Shown piece after piece: positions 15,572-26,200 of a DNA stretch of 64,000 nt. Positions within the stretch are counted from its first letter, which is position 1; every line of letters begins with the position of its first letter. The translations under genes were made by a program, and so were the position numbers. A model generated the notes under the pieces. It was not told the origin of the DNA. It did no database searches and was given only the letters and a program-made list of their open reading frames with translations. The DNA comes from Melioribacteraceae bacterium. Lineage in GTDB: Bacteria; Bacteroidota; Ignavibacteria; Ignavibacteriales; Melioribacteraceae. The DNA is taken from contig WYBN01000009.1 of assembly GCA_011525875.1 (NCBI GenBank), forward strand, positions 124,001 through 188,000, written 5' to 3'.

Positions 15572-17392
15572 TCAATCAATCTGCAGCGAGAACTTCAGTC
15601 CAGCCGATAAGCATCGGCCTGGCAATGGCACATCTGCAAAATCTTTATAAGAAATGTTAAAAAGATTCAAAGCTTTTATCCAAAAATCAAAAAGTTGAAA
15701 ATTCTTTTTTAATTGCATATCAACAATAAAGTGACTCCCGGAATTATATCTTTCTTCGTAGCGGAAATTCCAATTCTGCGAAATTCCTAATGTTAAATTA
15801 CCCGAGACTCCTGCAGCAGCTTGATGCTTTAAGTGATCAAGCGTGTAGCGCGATTCTAATCCCCGTGTGATTTTATCTGAGGTTAAGTATGTGTAACCGA
15901 ATGTTATATTTTTAACAAATCCGGCGTCTGAATTAAGGCTGCAGCTAAAGTTAATCTCCGCCCCAGATGTTTTTGCTTCGGCAATATTTTCAACAGTCCA
16001 CTTAAACTTTTCGTTTTGTCTTACCCAGTCAATAATATTTTCTCCTTCCCTCATAAATACAGAAATTGTCAGATCAATTTTCGTGGTGCGGTATCTTAAT
16101 CCCGTTTCGTAATTTATCACTTCTTCGGGTCTTAAATCCGGATTGCCTTGTGTAACAGGATCGTTATAAAACAATTCTGTGTAAGTCGGGATACGAAATG
16201 CTTTGCCGGCGGAAAAAAATATTTTTGTATTATCCGAAAGATTTACTCCCGCATCGAGTCCCGGGAATATTTTCCAGCCGTAACCTGAATAATCAGAAAC
16301 AAAACCGCCCAGGTTAATATTCAAACCACTATACGGCTCAAGAACTTGTTCAAAAAAAACACCTTTTTTTTCTCTGCTTCTTATGCCGAGGTTTGTGCTG
16401 ATTAATTTGTCTTTATTATACTCAAATCCGATTACAGTTGAGCCGAAAGTTGAAACAAAACTTGCCTGAAATTCAGCCCCGTATGAATTTGATTCGTGTA
16501 AATTCATATAAAATTCAGGGTTGTCTTTGTCGAGCATAAATTTATCGTTGTTATTTCGCCAGAATAATTTTGGCGATAAATCGACGCCGCCTGTTTCAAA
16601 ACCTCCACTTAGAGTCAAAATCTTTGTTGTTACCCTCTCCGCCTGTTTAGGGAAACGAATTGAATAAAAACTATTTGCGCCAAAATCATTATCAGAATAA
16701 CCAAACATTAAATTCAGGCGAGCTTTGCTAAGATTTACTGCCGAGGAATAATTAAAAGTAAGTCTATCGTAGCCTGTATTGAACCGGTATCCATCAGAGC
16801 GGCTTTTTTCAAATGTTATACTGTTCGAAATATTGGAAAAAATATAAGCTGCAGAAATTAAACCGTTCGCATATCCGGATTCTCCGCCCGCCAGACTTAA
16901 TGTCATTTTATTTATAAAATCCGTTTTTGTGATAAAGTTTATAACTCCGCTGAATGCATTAGAGCCAAATGACTTGGAAGCCTGACCTTTCACGATTTCA
17001 ATTCTCTCGATGTCTTCAACCGTAATAGGAATGTTCAAGTTATGATGACCTGTCTGCGGATCAATTATTTTTGTGCCGTTAATCATTACAAGCGATTGTT
17101 CGAATGTGCCTCCTCTTATTGCGAGATCAGACTGCATTCCATTTGCGCCCCGCTGTTTTAAATCTACCCCCGCTATGTAGTTAATTAGTTCATGCACGGA
17201 ATTAACCGGTAAATTTTCCAATTCAGCTGAGGTTAATACCAGCACGTTTCTTGTCAGCTCATTTACTATTGAAGGGGTTCTTCCGGAGGTTACGATAATA
17301 TCATCAAGCTTATATTCATTTTGAGCAAAAATTTTAGTGAATGGAATCAAACAAAATAAGATAATATAAAGCGGCAGAATCTTATTGTTCAT
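15572..17392 (-). CDS. TonB-dependent outer-membrane receptor (BtuB/Cir-like)
   Basis: About 606 residues from the ATG at 17392, chosen because GGAGAA sits just upstream and a normal signal peptide ('ILPLYIILFCLIPFTKIFAQ') follows; the frame is open 21 residues further. Next comes a TonB-box-like 'YKLDDIIVTSGR', the plug domain (~40-150; 'ELINYIAGVDLKQRG', 'LAIRGGTFEQSLVMING', 'IERIEIVKGQASKSFGSNAF') and a 22-strand-type barrel with the family motif 'YTELFYNDPVTQGNPDLRPEE'. It imports a chelate or cofactor across the outer membrane. The size and motifs are BtuB-like, but no cobalamin riboswitch is seen upstream. It converges with the TonB-domain lipoprotein gene. Confidence 0.9.
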   Translation of the reverse strand: MNNKILPLYIILFCLIPFTKIFAQNEYKLDDIIVTSGRTPSIVNELTRNVLVLTSAELENLPVNSVHELINYIAGVDLKQRGANGMQSDLAIRGGTFEQSLVMINGTKIIDPQTGHHNLNIPITVEDIERIEIVKGQASKSFGSNAFSGVINFITKTDFINKMTLSLAGGESGYANGLISAAYIFSNISNSITFEKSRSDGYRFNTGYDRLTFNYSSAVNLSKARLNLMFGYSDNDFGANSFYSIRFPKQAERVTTKILTLSGGFETGGVDLSPKLFWRNNNDKFMLDKDNPEFYMNLHESNSYGAEFQASFVSTFGSTVIGFEYNKDKLISTNLGIRSREKKGVFFEQVLEPYSGLNINLGGFVSDYSGYGWKIFPGLDAGVNLSDNTKIFFSAGKAFRIPTYTELFYNDPVTQGNPDLRPEEVINYETGLRYRTTKIDLTISVFMREGENIIDWVRQNEKFKWTVENIAEAKTSGAEINFSCSLNSDAGFVKNITFGYTYLTSDKITRGLESRYTLDHLKHQAAAGVSGNLTLGISQNWNFRYEERYNSGSHFIVDMQLKKNFQLFDFWIKALNLFNISYKDFADVPLPGRCLSAGLKFSLQID

Positions 17393-17561
17393 CATTTCTC
17401 CAAAATGTAAAATAGTTATAAAAGTCCGAGATGATAATTCTCCAGGACATAGCAATTTGTTTTCCTAAAAAAAATAATTTGTTTGTAAGTTTATCTTCCG
17501 GGGCAGTTATATTGCATAACTGCAGAAACCGGTTGACGTTTGATCAAAGAGCAGCGATAAA

Positions 17562-18935
17562 CTATAGATGAAGTATATCGTTATATAAAATGAACGCCAT
17601 CAAGATCAGAAGTATAATAAATCCGAAATTCTGAATAGCAATTTTCAACTTAATTGGCAGTTCGCGCTTGATAATTCCTTCGATTAGAATCACTACAAAA
17701 TGTCCGCCGTCAAGCACGGGGAACGGCATTATATTAATAATTGCGAGAGTTAAACTCAGCATTGCGATAAATCTGAGGAACGGGACAATACCAAGATCGG
17801 CAGAATGAGCCGCAAATTGTGCAATGCGCACGGGCCCGCCGAATGCAGAACCAAATTCGATATCACCTCTAATAACTGAGCCAAGGGAACTGAAGGTGAG
17901 ATTTGTATAAAGTATTATGTCTTCTATTCCTAATGAGATTGATTCGAAAAACCCGTAAGTTTCAAATTCAACAATACCTGTGTATGCATCGCCTATCCTA
18001 ATTCCGATCTTACCGTCTATCCCGGGAATAACGGAAGTTTTTACTGTATCTTCCCCTCTTAGAATTACTAAAGGTATCTCTTTATTTTTATTTGAAGAAA
18101 TTATTTCAATAGCCTTAGCGCTCGAATATAATTTTTGATAGTCAATGGAAAGGAATATGTCAAATTTTGCTATTCCGGCATCGCCAGCAGGCGAGTCTTC
18201 AAATACTTCGCTTACCATTGGCAGCGTTTCCCCTAACGGAAGAAAAATTTGTTTCTGCTGAGAAGCATCAGTCAACAATTTGCCGTCAATACTAAAAGCA
18301 ACAATTTCACCGCCCCTTTCGATCTTAATATTCTTATCGACTCCCATTTTATCAAGGAGAAGAAGATTTATAGTCTGTTCCCAATTATCAACTTCAACTT
18401 CGTTAATCTCCAATATTTTGTCGCCTGATTGAAAGCCGGCTTCTTCGGCAAAACTATCTTTCTGAACTTCACCGAGAGTAGTCGTCATAAAAACCTGCTT
18501 GCCCTGAAAGAAATTAATTCCGGCAAAGACAACCAATGTCAGAGTCAAATTCATCATCACGCCTGCTGTAATAACAAATAATTTCTGAATAGTAGATTTG
18601 GAGCGAAATTCATAAGGCTGGGGTTCTTTATTTACAAAACTCTTATCCATACTCTCGTCTACCATTCCAGAAATTTTCACATATCCTCCGAGAGGGAGAA
18701 GAGAAATCCGGTAATCGGTATGACCCTGCATATCAATTTCGGCGGGCAGATTCCCGAAGGTAAAACCGTTGATTTTATTCCATCCAATCAATCTTTTACC
18801 GAAACCGATCGCAAAAACTTCGGTACGCATTTTGCAAATTTTTGCTGCGATGAAGTGACCGAATTCATGTATAAAAACCAGGATGCCAATTGTTATGATA
18901 AAATATATTGTCGAATTGAAGAATTCCATTTTCAC
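17562..18935 (-). CDS. rseP: RIP metalloprotease RseP (site-2 protease)
   Basis: 457 residues, normal for RseP. The zinc site HEFGH lies at residues 23-27 in the first transmembrane helix, and the third ligand is in 'FPVLDGGH' near the C-terminus. Two PDZ domains lie between ('GEVQKDSFAEEAGFQSGDKI' and 'EDSPAGDAGIAKFDIFLSI'). It cuts transmembrane anti-sigma factors and leftover signal peptides in the inner membrane. It starts three bases after the dxr stop, giving the common dxr-rseP order. A membrane anti-sigma-like protein encoded at 14223-14690 could be one of its substrates, which is only an inference. Confidence 0.95.
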   Translation of the reverse strand: MKMEFFNSTIYFIITIGILVFIHEFGHFIAAKICKMRTEVFAIGFGKRLIGWNKINGFTFGNLPAEIDMQGHTDYRISLLPLGGYVKISGMVDESMDKSFVNKEPQPYEFRSKSTIQKLFVITAGVMMNLTLTLVVFAGINFFQGKQVFMTTTLGEVQKDSFAEEAGFQSGDKILEINEVEVDNWEQTINLLLLDKMGVDKNIKIERGGEIVAFSIDGKLLTDASQQKQIFLPLGETLPMVSEVFEDSPAGDAGIAKFDIFLSIDYQKLYSSAKAIEIISSNKNKEIPLVILRGEDTVKTSVIPGIDGKIGIRIGDAYTGIVEFETYGFFESISLGIEDIILYTNLTFSSLGSVIRGDIEFGSAFGGPVRIAQFAAHSADLGIVPFLRFIAMLSLTLAIINIMPFPVLDGGHFVVILIEGIIKRELPIKLKIAIQNFGFIILLILMAFILYNDILHL

Positions 18936-18938
18936 CTG

Positions 18939-20078
18939 TTATAAATTTTGAGCGAATTCTCTCGTTCTACGATCACAATCAAATATAGTTTCCAAATCCG
19001 GCATATTATGATTATCTACTTCGTCAAGAGATTTTTTAATTATTACTGGTATATCGGGGAAACCGATACGCCCGTTAAGAAATTTACTTACGGCTATTTC
19101 ATTTGCGGCATTCAAAACGCATGGCGCCGTGCCGCCGTGTTCCATTACATCATAAGCTAATTTTAAGCATTCAAATTTATTAAAATCCGGCTCAAAAAAC
19201 GTCAACTCTTTTATTTTCCTCAAATCCGTGCTCAAAAATCTTAAATTAAACCTTTCAGGGTAAGTTAGTGCATATTGTATTGGAAGTTTCATATCCGGCA
19301 GTCCTAGCTGAGCTTTTATAGAACCGTCAATAAATTCGACCATGGAGTGTATAATTGACTGAGGATGAATTACAACTTCAATCTTTGATTTGTCTAAGTT
19401 AAATAGCCAGTGGGCTTCAATCACTTCGAGTCCTTTATTCATCATCGTAGCCGAATCGATTGTAATTTTGCTGCCCATTTCCCAGTTGGGATGCGCAAGT
19501 GCATCAGCAACAGTAATATTCTTGAATTCATTCAAAGGTTTTTTATGAAATGGTCCGCCGGAAGCCGTTAGAATCAGTTTTAGAATTGAGCTTGGTTTTT
19601 CCCCCGTCAGGCATTGAAATATTGCACTGTGTTCCGAATCGACGGGGATTATTTCGGAGTTATGAGACTTCAGAAGCTTATTAATGATCTCTCCAGCAAC
19701 GACGAGTGTCTCTTTATTTGCAAGAGCTATCCTTTTACCTCTTTTAATTCCTTCAATTGTCGGCGCAAGTCCTGCAAACCCGACAAGTGAAGAAACTAGA
19801 ATATCATAATCCGAGTTTTTTGCTGCTTCAAGAATTCCTTTTTCGCCTGAAAGTAATTCAGCTTTTCCTTTGTAACTATTCTTAAATTCGACAAATTTAT
19901 TTTGATCCCCGATTACGACAACTTCAGGTTCAAATTCTAATACTTGTCCTCTCAGGCTTTCAATATTGGAATTAACGGTTAAACCCGTTACGCGAAAATC
20001 ATTCTTTAATTTGCTAAGAACATTTAACGTATTAACGCCTATCGAACCTGTTGAACCAAGAATAAATACTTTTTTCAT
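18939..20078 (-). CDS. dxr: 1-deoxy-D-xylulose 5-phosphate reductoisomerase
   Basis: 379 residues from the ATG at 20078 (a GTG directly before it is an alternative). It is the second enzyme of the MEP isoprenoid pathway and makes 2-C-methylerythritol 4-phosphate with NADPH. The nucleotide site 'ILGSTGSIG', 'ALANKETLVVAGE', the metal site 'IPVDSEHSAIFQCL' (Asp and two Glu), 'LTASGGPF', 'HPNWEMGSKITIDSATMMNKG' (split over the substrate loop) and 'VIHPQSIIHSMVEF' are all present. It is first in an operon with rseP. A 22-bp imperfect palindrome lies directly upstream. Confidence 0.96.
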   Translation of the reverse strand: MKKVFILGSTGSIGVNTLNVLSKLKNDFRVTGLTVNSNIESLRGQVLEFEPEVVVIGDQNKFVEFKNSYKGKAELLSGEKGILEAAKNSDYDILVSSLVGFAGLAPTIEGIKRGKRIALANKETLVVAGEIINKLLKSHNSEIIPVDSEHSAIFQCLTGEKPSSILKLILTASGGPFHKKPLNEFKNITVADALAHPNWEMGSKITIDSATMMNKGLEVIEAHWLFNLDKSKIEVVIHPQSIIHSMVEFIDGSIKAQLGLPDMKLPIQYALTYPERFNLRFLSTDLRKIKELTFFEPDFNKFECLKLAYDVMEHGGTAPCVLNAANEIAVSKFLNGRIGFPDIPVIIKKSLDEVDNHNMPDLETIFDCDRRTREFAQNL

Positions 20079-20090
20079 CACACCCGCATA

Positions 20091-20112
20091 GAGATTTGAT
20101 TCATCAAACCTC
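20091..20112. promoter_or_regulatory. Imperfect palindrome just upstream of dxr
   Basis: Ten-base arms GAGATTTGAT and ATCAAACCTC with a 2-base centre; nine of ten pairs match. It ends 13 bases before the dxr ATG, so it could be an operator or a leader hairpin. No regulator is indicated. Confidence 0.3.
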
Positions 20113-20245
20113 TTAATTAGTTAAAATCTCCAGGATTGAATAATCTACCGCTGAAAATTACAAATTAATAATCAAAAGAATACATTTTCATTAATTTGAA
20201 AATATCAGCATATTGGAGAAGATTATTTCTATCGAATGATACCAA

Positions 20246-20839
20246 ATGCCAAAATATTTAATTAAAATATTACTTATTATGTTGTTTGCAGCCACATTGC
20301 AGAATAACGCACAATCCAACAGCCACAACGCAGCATTTACGAAGACACAAGTTCGAGTAAACTATCTAAATAATTATGACAGGGAAAGCCTAAATGATTT
20401 TTGGTCTGCAAAACACGGCGCCGGAGTAATTTATTCAACACCGTTTTATGCAGGCAATATCTCGCTTGGTGTCGAGTATTTACCATTCAGCGGAAGGATA
20501 GATAAATATCCGGACTTCCAATCATTATTTATCAGTTTGACTTGGTACGAAAAAATATTACTACCCTTAAACTCAAGCCTTGGTATTGGTGTTAAGGGAG
20601 GAAGTTTTATGATGATATTTGACGATGAAACACTTACGGAATTCGAAGGCACTGAAAGCGAAATTGCACTATCGCCGCTGGTCAACTTTGAACTCGGTAT
20701 TTCACAGTATTTTTCGTTATATGCCGAAGCAAATTTTATTTCAGTTTTAACGGCGAAAAGAATAAAACTTTTTAATTTATCCGGCGGTATCTCATACAAT
20801 TGCAATACGCCGGCTTGGCTGCTAAGAATCTTAAAATGA
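20246..20839 (+). CDS. Small exported beta-barrel-like protein, unknown function
   Basis: 197 residues with a signal peptide (about 1-23, ending '...QNNAQS'). The mature part alternates hydrophobic strands and aromatic residues ('GVIYSTPFYAGNISLGVEYL', 'SLGIGVKGGSFMMIF') in a pattern of outer-membrane barrels of ~8 strands, and the C-terminus ends in short strands. No family is recognised. Its stop codon overlaps the start of the next gene by four bases (ATGA), so it is translationally coupled to the TonB-plug receptor-like protein. Confidence 0.6.
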   Translation: MPKYLIKILLIMLFAATLQNNAQSNSHNAAFTKTQVRVNYLNNYDRESLNDFWSAKHGAGVIYSTPFYAGNISLGVEYLPFSGRIDKYPDFQSLFISLTWYEKILLPLNSSLGIGVKGGSFMMIFDDETLTEFEGTESEIALSPLVNFELGISQYFSLYAEANFISVLTAKRIKLFNLSGGISYNCNTPAWLLRILK

Positions 20840-22770
20840 AATTAACACTAAAAATATTAATTTTTTCGGCATCAGTTATTTTTCCGCAGTATGCCGGCTA
20901 TCACCTGAACTCGCATTCAATTTCGGGAGAATTAATTAAGGCAGCGGGTGTTGTTCATTTAGCCGATGTGATAAAATTAAATCCACGTTGGCACAGCTAT
21001 TCCATAGATGGATATAACTCATATATTTCGGCGAACAATCTATCGCCTTATCAAAGGCAGAACTTTACGGTTCTTGTTGATAATCAAAAAGTTTATCTCA
21101 ACCATTTGGGATACAGCAATATTGATCTGCTTCCTTTTTCCGCCGATCAAATTGACAGTGTGGTTTTTGTCAACTCGCCTATAGTGTTGAACGGCGAGTT
21201 CTCTTCAAACGGGCTGATACATATTATTTTGAAAAAGCCGGTAGAGGGGCTTTCAATTTCGGCTGTTCAAAATATCGGCAATGAAACCGGCGACCCCGGG
21301 CCTTATGCATTCACTCCCTATAAAACACCTAATGTTGACAAACTCTCTTATAATGCCGGATTAAATTTAACTACAACGGGTGACGGCTGGTGGTTTTCAT
21401 CTGACTTTAAATACCGTGAAACCTATGTCACAAATAAAAAAATTTTCATGCGAATTAAGAATTTAAGCCCAAATGAAAAAGCGCAGCTTCTTGGCGCTTC
21501 ATTCAGATTGAGCACAAATATATTTAACGGCAACCATTCTTTTTTTTTCGGTTACTCCCAGCATGATGATTTTTTCTTCTTCCGCCCGTATGGGAACGAA
21601 CTTCCGGTGCAGAGAATTTTTAAGCATATAGGCATAGACGGCAATTTCGATATTAACCAAGAAATTACTGTGAGATATGAACTCACCGAAGGATTAAACG
21701 ATTTTATTGAACGCAGCAATAAGATTAATTTGAATTTTGATTTGAAATCTTATTCCCTTTCCGGCAAGCTGGAAGGGATTTTCAAGCGAGGTCATTTTAA
21801 GGCTTTGGTCGGAATATCTTTATTAAAACACGACGGTTATAGAAGCGGTTATAATAATGATATTAAATTCCGCTTTATGAATTTATATTCGATTTTAAAT
21901 TACCGGCTTAATAAAAATTATTACCAGACAATTGGTTATTACGGGGTTAAGAACAGAGAAAAGCTTGTTCACAAAGGTTTTTTTAATAACTCGTGGCAAA
22001 TAGACAATCAAAATTCAATTGCATTTGATCTGTCCTTCTCCCAGAGTCATTTTAATGAAAATATAAATTACTGGGTGTGGACGCAGAGCGGCGCAGATAT
22101 TCTTTTTCCTGATCTCCTCGATTACGAGTTTACGCTCAACAAAAGCGCATTCTCTGCATTCGCTATAGATTTGAGTTATATTTTTTCATATCAAAAATAT
22201 AAAGTTGTATTTGGAAGCAATTATCGTTTTTTCAAAGATTATTATCTTGAAACCCCGATCTATACTTATAATAACAACAACGAGACTTATTCCTCTTTAT
22301 TTGCTTTGAGCGAAAACGAAAGACTAAATACCGCCGGACTTTATACCGAGTTTTCCCACGCCTTATCCAGAATTTTTTCTTATGAATTGATTTATAATTT
22401 CATTAAAACATTAAACGGCACTAATAATTTCAAAGAGAAATGGAAGGAATTTCCCGGGCATAAAATAAATTTCAGAATCAATATAAACACTTCACAAAAT
22501 TTTGGCATCTGGACTAATTTTCGTTATCAGTCCTCAACTCAATGGCTGGAATATAAATACATCGAAGCCCAGTCTTACGGCAAGTACAAAAACAAAATTG
22601 ATGCAGACTTTTTTATAGATCTTTCGTTTCAGAAATGGCTTTGGGAAAGACGGATATGGCTGAATCTTCTATTCATGAATATTTTGGGCCGGCAGGAGTA
22701 TTCCCATCCGCTCGGCGCTTATTCTGATTTTAGAATGCTGCTGCAGATAAATCTTTATTTGAATTTATAA
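20836..22770 (+). CDS. TonB-dependent receptor-like outer-membrane protein with plug domain
   Basis: About 644 residues from the ATG at 20836 (the frame is open 12 residues upstream). A signal peptide is followed by a plug-like region (~20-135; 'VVHLADVIKLNPRW', 'FTVLVDNQKVYL', 'ADQIDSVVFVNSPIVLNGEF', 'GLIHIILKKP') and a long aromatic-rich barrel ending in '..LLQINLYLNL'. The plug pattern is like TonB receptors, but I see no carboxypeptidase-like N-domain and no obvious TonB box, so it may be a divergent or TonB-independent member. It sits in an envelope operon between a small barrel protein and a short membrane protein. Confidence 0.65.
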   Translation: MKLTLKILIFSASVIFPQYAGYHLNSHSISGELIKAAGVVHLADVIKLNPRWHSYSIDGYNSYISANNLSPYQRQNFTVLVDNQKVYLNHLGYSNIDLLPFSADQIDSVVFVNSPIVLNGEFSSNGLIHIILKKPVEGLSISAVQNIGNETGDPGPYAFTPYKTPNVDKLSYNAGLNLTTTGDGWWFSSDFKYRETYVTNKKIFMRIKNLSPNEKAQLLGASFRLSTNIFNGNHSFFFGYSQHDDFFFFRPYGNELPVQRIFKHIGIDGNFDINQEITVRYELTEGLNDFIERSNKINLNFDLKSYSLSGKLEGIFKRGHFKALVGISLLKHDGYRSGYNNDIKFRFMNLYSILNYRLNKNYYQTIGYYGVKNREKLVHKGFFNNSWQIDNQNSIAFDLSFSQSHFNENINYWVWTQSGADILFPDLLDYEFTLNKSAFSAFAIDLSYIFSYQKYKVVFGSNYRFFKDYYLETPIYTYNNNNETYSSLFALSENERLNTAGLYTEFSHALSRIFSYELIYNFIKTLNGTNNFKEKWKEFPGHKINFRININTSQNFGIWTNFRYQSSTQWLEYKYIEAQSYGKYKNKIDADFFIDLSFQKWLWERRIWLNLLFMNILGRQEYSHPLGAYSDFRMLLQINLYLNL

Positions 22771-22787
22771 ATTAACCCGGTGAAAAA

Positions 22788-23267
22788 ATGAAATACATAT
22801 TTATTGCAATTATATTTTGTTCTGTTTCGATTTCAGCGCAGCATTTAATCAGAATAAAAGAAGCGCCAAAGACTTTTTCTTTTCAATCGGACGAATTGGT
22901 CAACGGCACGAGCAATATAGCAAGCATTAATAATGAGAGAATTGTCAGTCCCCATTATTTGGCATTGAGTAATTTGAAATTTATGAACCAGGTTAATAAT
23001 ATTAATTACGATTTGATTATCAACCGAGATTTGACTCTCAATCAAGCAAAATTTTATATTCTCGGAAGAATAGAAAGCGGCGCAAAGAAAGAGGGGTTAG
23101 ATTTCAATACGAATCAAGAAGGAAATGATGAAGGAGATAAAACTAATTACAGCAGCGTATATTATTTTATAGGAGCCGCAGCATTAGCAGTTATTTTTTA
23201 TTTAGTTTGGGTTGAAACCGACGACGAACCTCAGGCTAAAACATTCGGCTATCCGGTTAAACCATAA
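22788..23267 (+). CDS. Exported protein with C-terminal membrane helix, unknown function
   Basis: 159 residues with a signal peptide (about 1-18, cut after '..SISAQ'), a polar middle and one transmembrane helix near the C-terminus (about 126-144, 'VYYFIGAAALAVIFYLVWV') followed by a short charged tail. This leaves the middle in the periplasm, held by the C-terminal helix. No known domain is recognised. It lies 17 bases after the receptor-like gene and 24 before the large T9SS cargo gene, so it probably belongs to the same operon. Confidence 0.6.
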   Translation: MKYIFIAIIFCSVSISAQHLIRIKEAPKTFSFQSDELVNGTSNIASINNERIVSPHYLALSNLKFMNQVNNINYDLIINRDLTLNQAKFYILGRIESGAKKEGLDFNTNQEGNDEGDKTNYSSVYYFIGAAALAVIFYLVWVETDDEPQAKTFGYPVKP

Positions 23268-23291
23268 ATTTATCATTAGAGTGAAACGGCT

Positions 23292-26200
23292 ATGTATAAA
23301 AAATCACTATTAATTACGGCAATAATTTTTGTTTCTCTTTCTTTAAAAGCGCAGACAATCAGCGCTCCGTTATTGCTTTCGCCCGCTAACAATTCACGTT
23401 ATGTTAAAACTCAAAAACTTACTCTTTCTTGGCTGAAAGTAGAAGGCTACGGATCCTATCAGGTGCAGATTAGCCTTACCCCGGGTTTCGAACCGGAAAA
23501 TTTAGTATTCAGCACAGTGCGTGCCGGGGAAAGCGTTACCGCTCCCGGGTTAGCTCAGGAAACACTTCATTATTGGCGTGTTCGCGTTAATGCCGATCAA
23601 TCTGATTGGTCGGAAATATGGAAGTTCACCACTACCAGTAATCCGGTTAAAGTTCAGCTTATCTTTCCTGAAGATGGAATAAATAACATTAATACCGCTA
23701 TCGTAGAATTTTTGTGGTCGTCTGATTCAGCCAACACGAATTTTAATTTTCAGCTTTCAACGGATTCCGAATTTTCAGATACACTGCGAAATATTTTTAC
23801 CGAGGATAATTTTTTGGAACTGACAAATCTTTCAAATGGTTTTATTCACTATTGGCGGATAAGACCTTTTAACGTTGACGGTATACCTGGCGAATGGTCG
23901 GAGACTTCTTCTTTCAAAACAAAATTGAGTAAACCTTTACTCACCTATCCGGGTAATTTTTTTAATAATCAGGATACTTCTCTTGTTTTCCGCTGGAATA
24001 GGGTTAATACAGCAAGTATCTACAGAGTTGAATTGTCGTCGGGAAAATCCTTTGATGACAGCCTGATAATTACTTCACGTTCTACTGTTTATAATCAACT
24101 TAAGATCGATTCGTTAATGCATGATTCAATTTATTATTGGCGCGTTCAGGCGACAAATGCTTTTAATGATTCCAGCAGTTGGTCTGATCCTTTCTCATTC
24201 AAAACGCACTTAAAAGGTCCCGGGATAATTTCACCCCAAAATAATGCGATGAATACCGATACCAGCCTTACAATGAAGTGGCAGAATTTAGGCTTGGATT
24301 ATATTTACCGGGTTCAGCTCGCCGAAGATTCAAATTATTTCTGGAAAGTATATGCCGACCACCTGCTCGGCGATTCGGTAAAAGTAAGCGGCTTAAAGTA
24401 TAATCAGGATTATTACCTTCGTGTAAACATAAGGGATAATATAGGCGATACGAGCGCTTGGTCGAACAAAACAAAGTTCACAACAAAATTATCCAGCCCG
24501 CAATTTTTATTTCCCCCCGCCGACAGCGTAATGCTGTATCAAAAGATCAAATTGACGTGGACTATAATTAAAGGAGCTGAGCTTTACGATTTTGACATTG
24601 CGTATGATTCTCTTTTTGCCGGCATGGTTTTCAGCAGAACACTAAAGGACACAGTTCTTTTGATTGACAGCCTGCTTAACGGAAAAGATTATTACTGCAG
24701 AGTTAAAGCTTTTAACAGCAAGGGACAGCGGAGCGATTATTCTTCTGTTCATAAATTCTCGACTTTCGTGCTTCCGTTTACGACTAAGAAAATTGCATCA
24801 ACAATTAATTTTTCTAAAAACGCCACCGATTCAGTTTATTCTATGGAGTTATTCAATTCCGGTTCAGAGCCATTAATTTTTTCTTCCATTTTCGCAAAAC
24901 CCGATTCGGTTCTATACACAGATGTTAATGAATTAGTTATTAATTCTAAAGAAACTAAGTATATTAATATTTATGCCGATACGTCGAAAGTAGATACAGG
25001 CAGATATGAAACGACGCTGAATATCGTTAATCTGAGGGGCGAGAATATTGAAGATACTGTTAAACTTGGATTAAGTTACAGAGCCTTGAAAGCAGCGGCA
25101 TCTTTAAGTTCCGATTCTCTTTTCTTCGATACTACGCATTCAACAAATCCGGCTTATCAAAAATTTTTTCTAAGCAACAGAAAAGGAAATTACACCCTTC
25201 TCATCGATAAGATTTTTATTGAAGGACGCGATACTTCATCGTTCAAATTATTGAATAAACCCGAATACCTTAATGCGGGCGATTCAGTGCAGATAAGCAT
25301 AAGTTTTAAGCCGTATGTTCAGGATTCTAATTTTGCTTCAGTAGTTATAATTACGAATGCATATCCGAATAATATGATTGAGATACCATTGACAGGTATC
25401 GGCAGAGGCGGGGATATCGATCAAAAAACATTTAATGAACTGGCGTTGTTTAACGATCTGCCTTTTGAAACATTATCCTCTAACAATAGAAAATTCAAAA
25501 TGCGAAATTCCGGAAAAGCGCGGCTGGATTATTCGATAAGTTTTGTGGAGAATTATTTTAAGCTTGGCAAAACAACCACAAATAGTTTTAAGCTGCAGAG
25601 CGGAGATTCGCTCGAATTTGAACTGCAGTATATTACTCCGGACTTTAAAGAGCAGAATATTGATACGATGATAATAATTCATAATGGTGTAGGTAAATCG
25701 CCATACAAATTTGAATTGCGGGGAGGTTTTGACAGCCTTGCATCTACTCAAAATATATTAAACTCAATTACTGTTGACGGAAAAAAATTTCCTCTTGAGG
25801 ATTTTGTTGCCGATCAATCAGCATCTATTCAAGCGCGCATTGAGAATGATATTTTAAAGGATTTGCAAAATCTCGAGTTTAAGCTTAATTATTACAAAGG
25901 CGGTCCGGGGAAAAAATTAACGGCTCAGCAGCCCGCCAAAAATACTTTCATAATTCCGGCTGTTGAAATAACCCCGAATGGTTTGCTGATACAAGGCGAA
26001 CTCTATTCAAAAGGAATGGCAGGAAGCCCTGCCGATTCGATGTTAATATTCGAGCCGGTAGAAATACAAACGGCGCTTTATGATTTTCAAACACCGGAGG
26101 TGATAATTCCCAAATCTGTTCCCGCACCAAATCCCGCTGATGCCGATGTAAAATGGGTTATGTTCGGATTTAATTACGGCAATGTTATAGCCGATACAGC

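Noticed and set aside
17393-17561. Possible cobalamin riboswitch upstream of the BtuB-like receptor gene
   Set aside because: None of the conserved B12-box bases or the usual ~200-nt fold could be recognised on the minus strand, and the space to rseP is only 169 bases.
23350-24765. Fibronectin-like repeats as a DNA tandem repeat array
   Set aside because: The repeats are visible only in protein pattern; the nucleotide sequences have diverged, so there is no recent tandem duplication.
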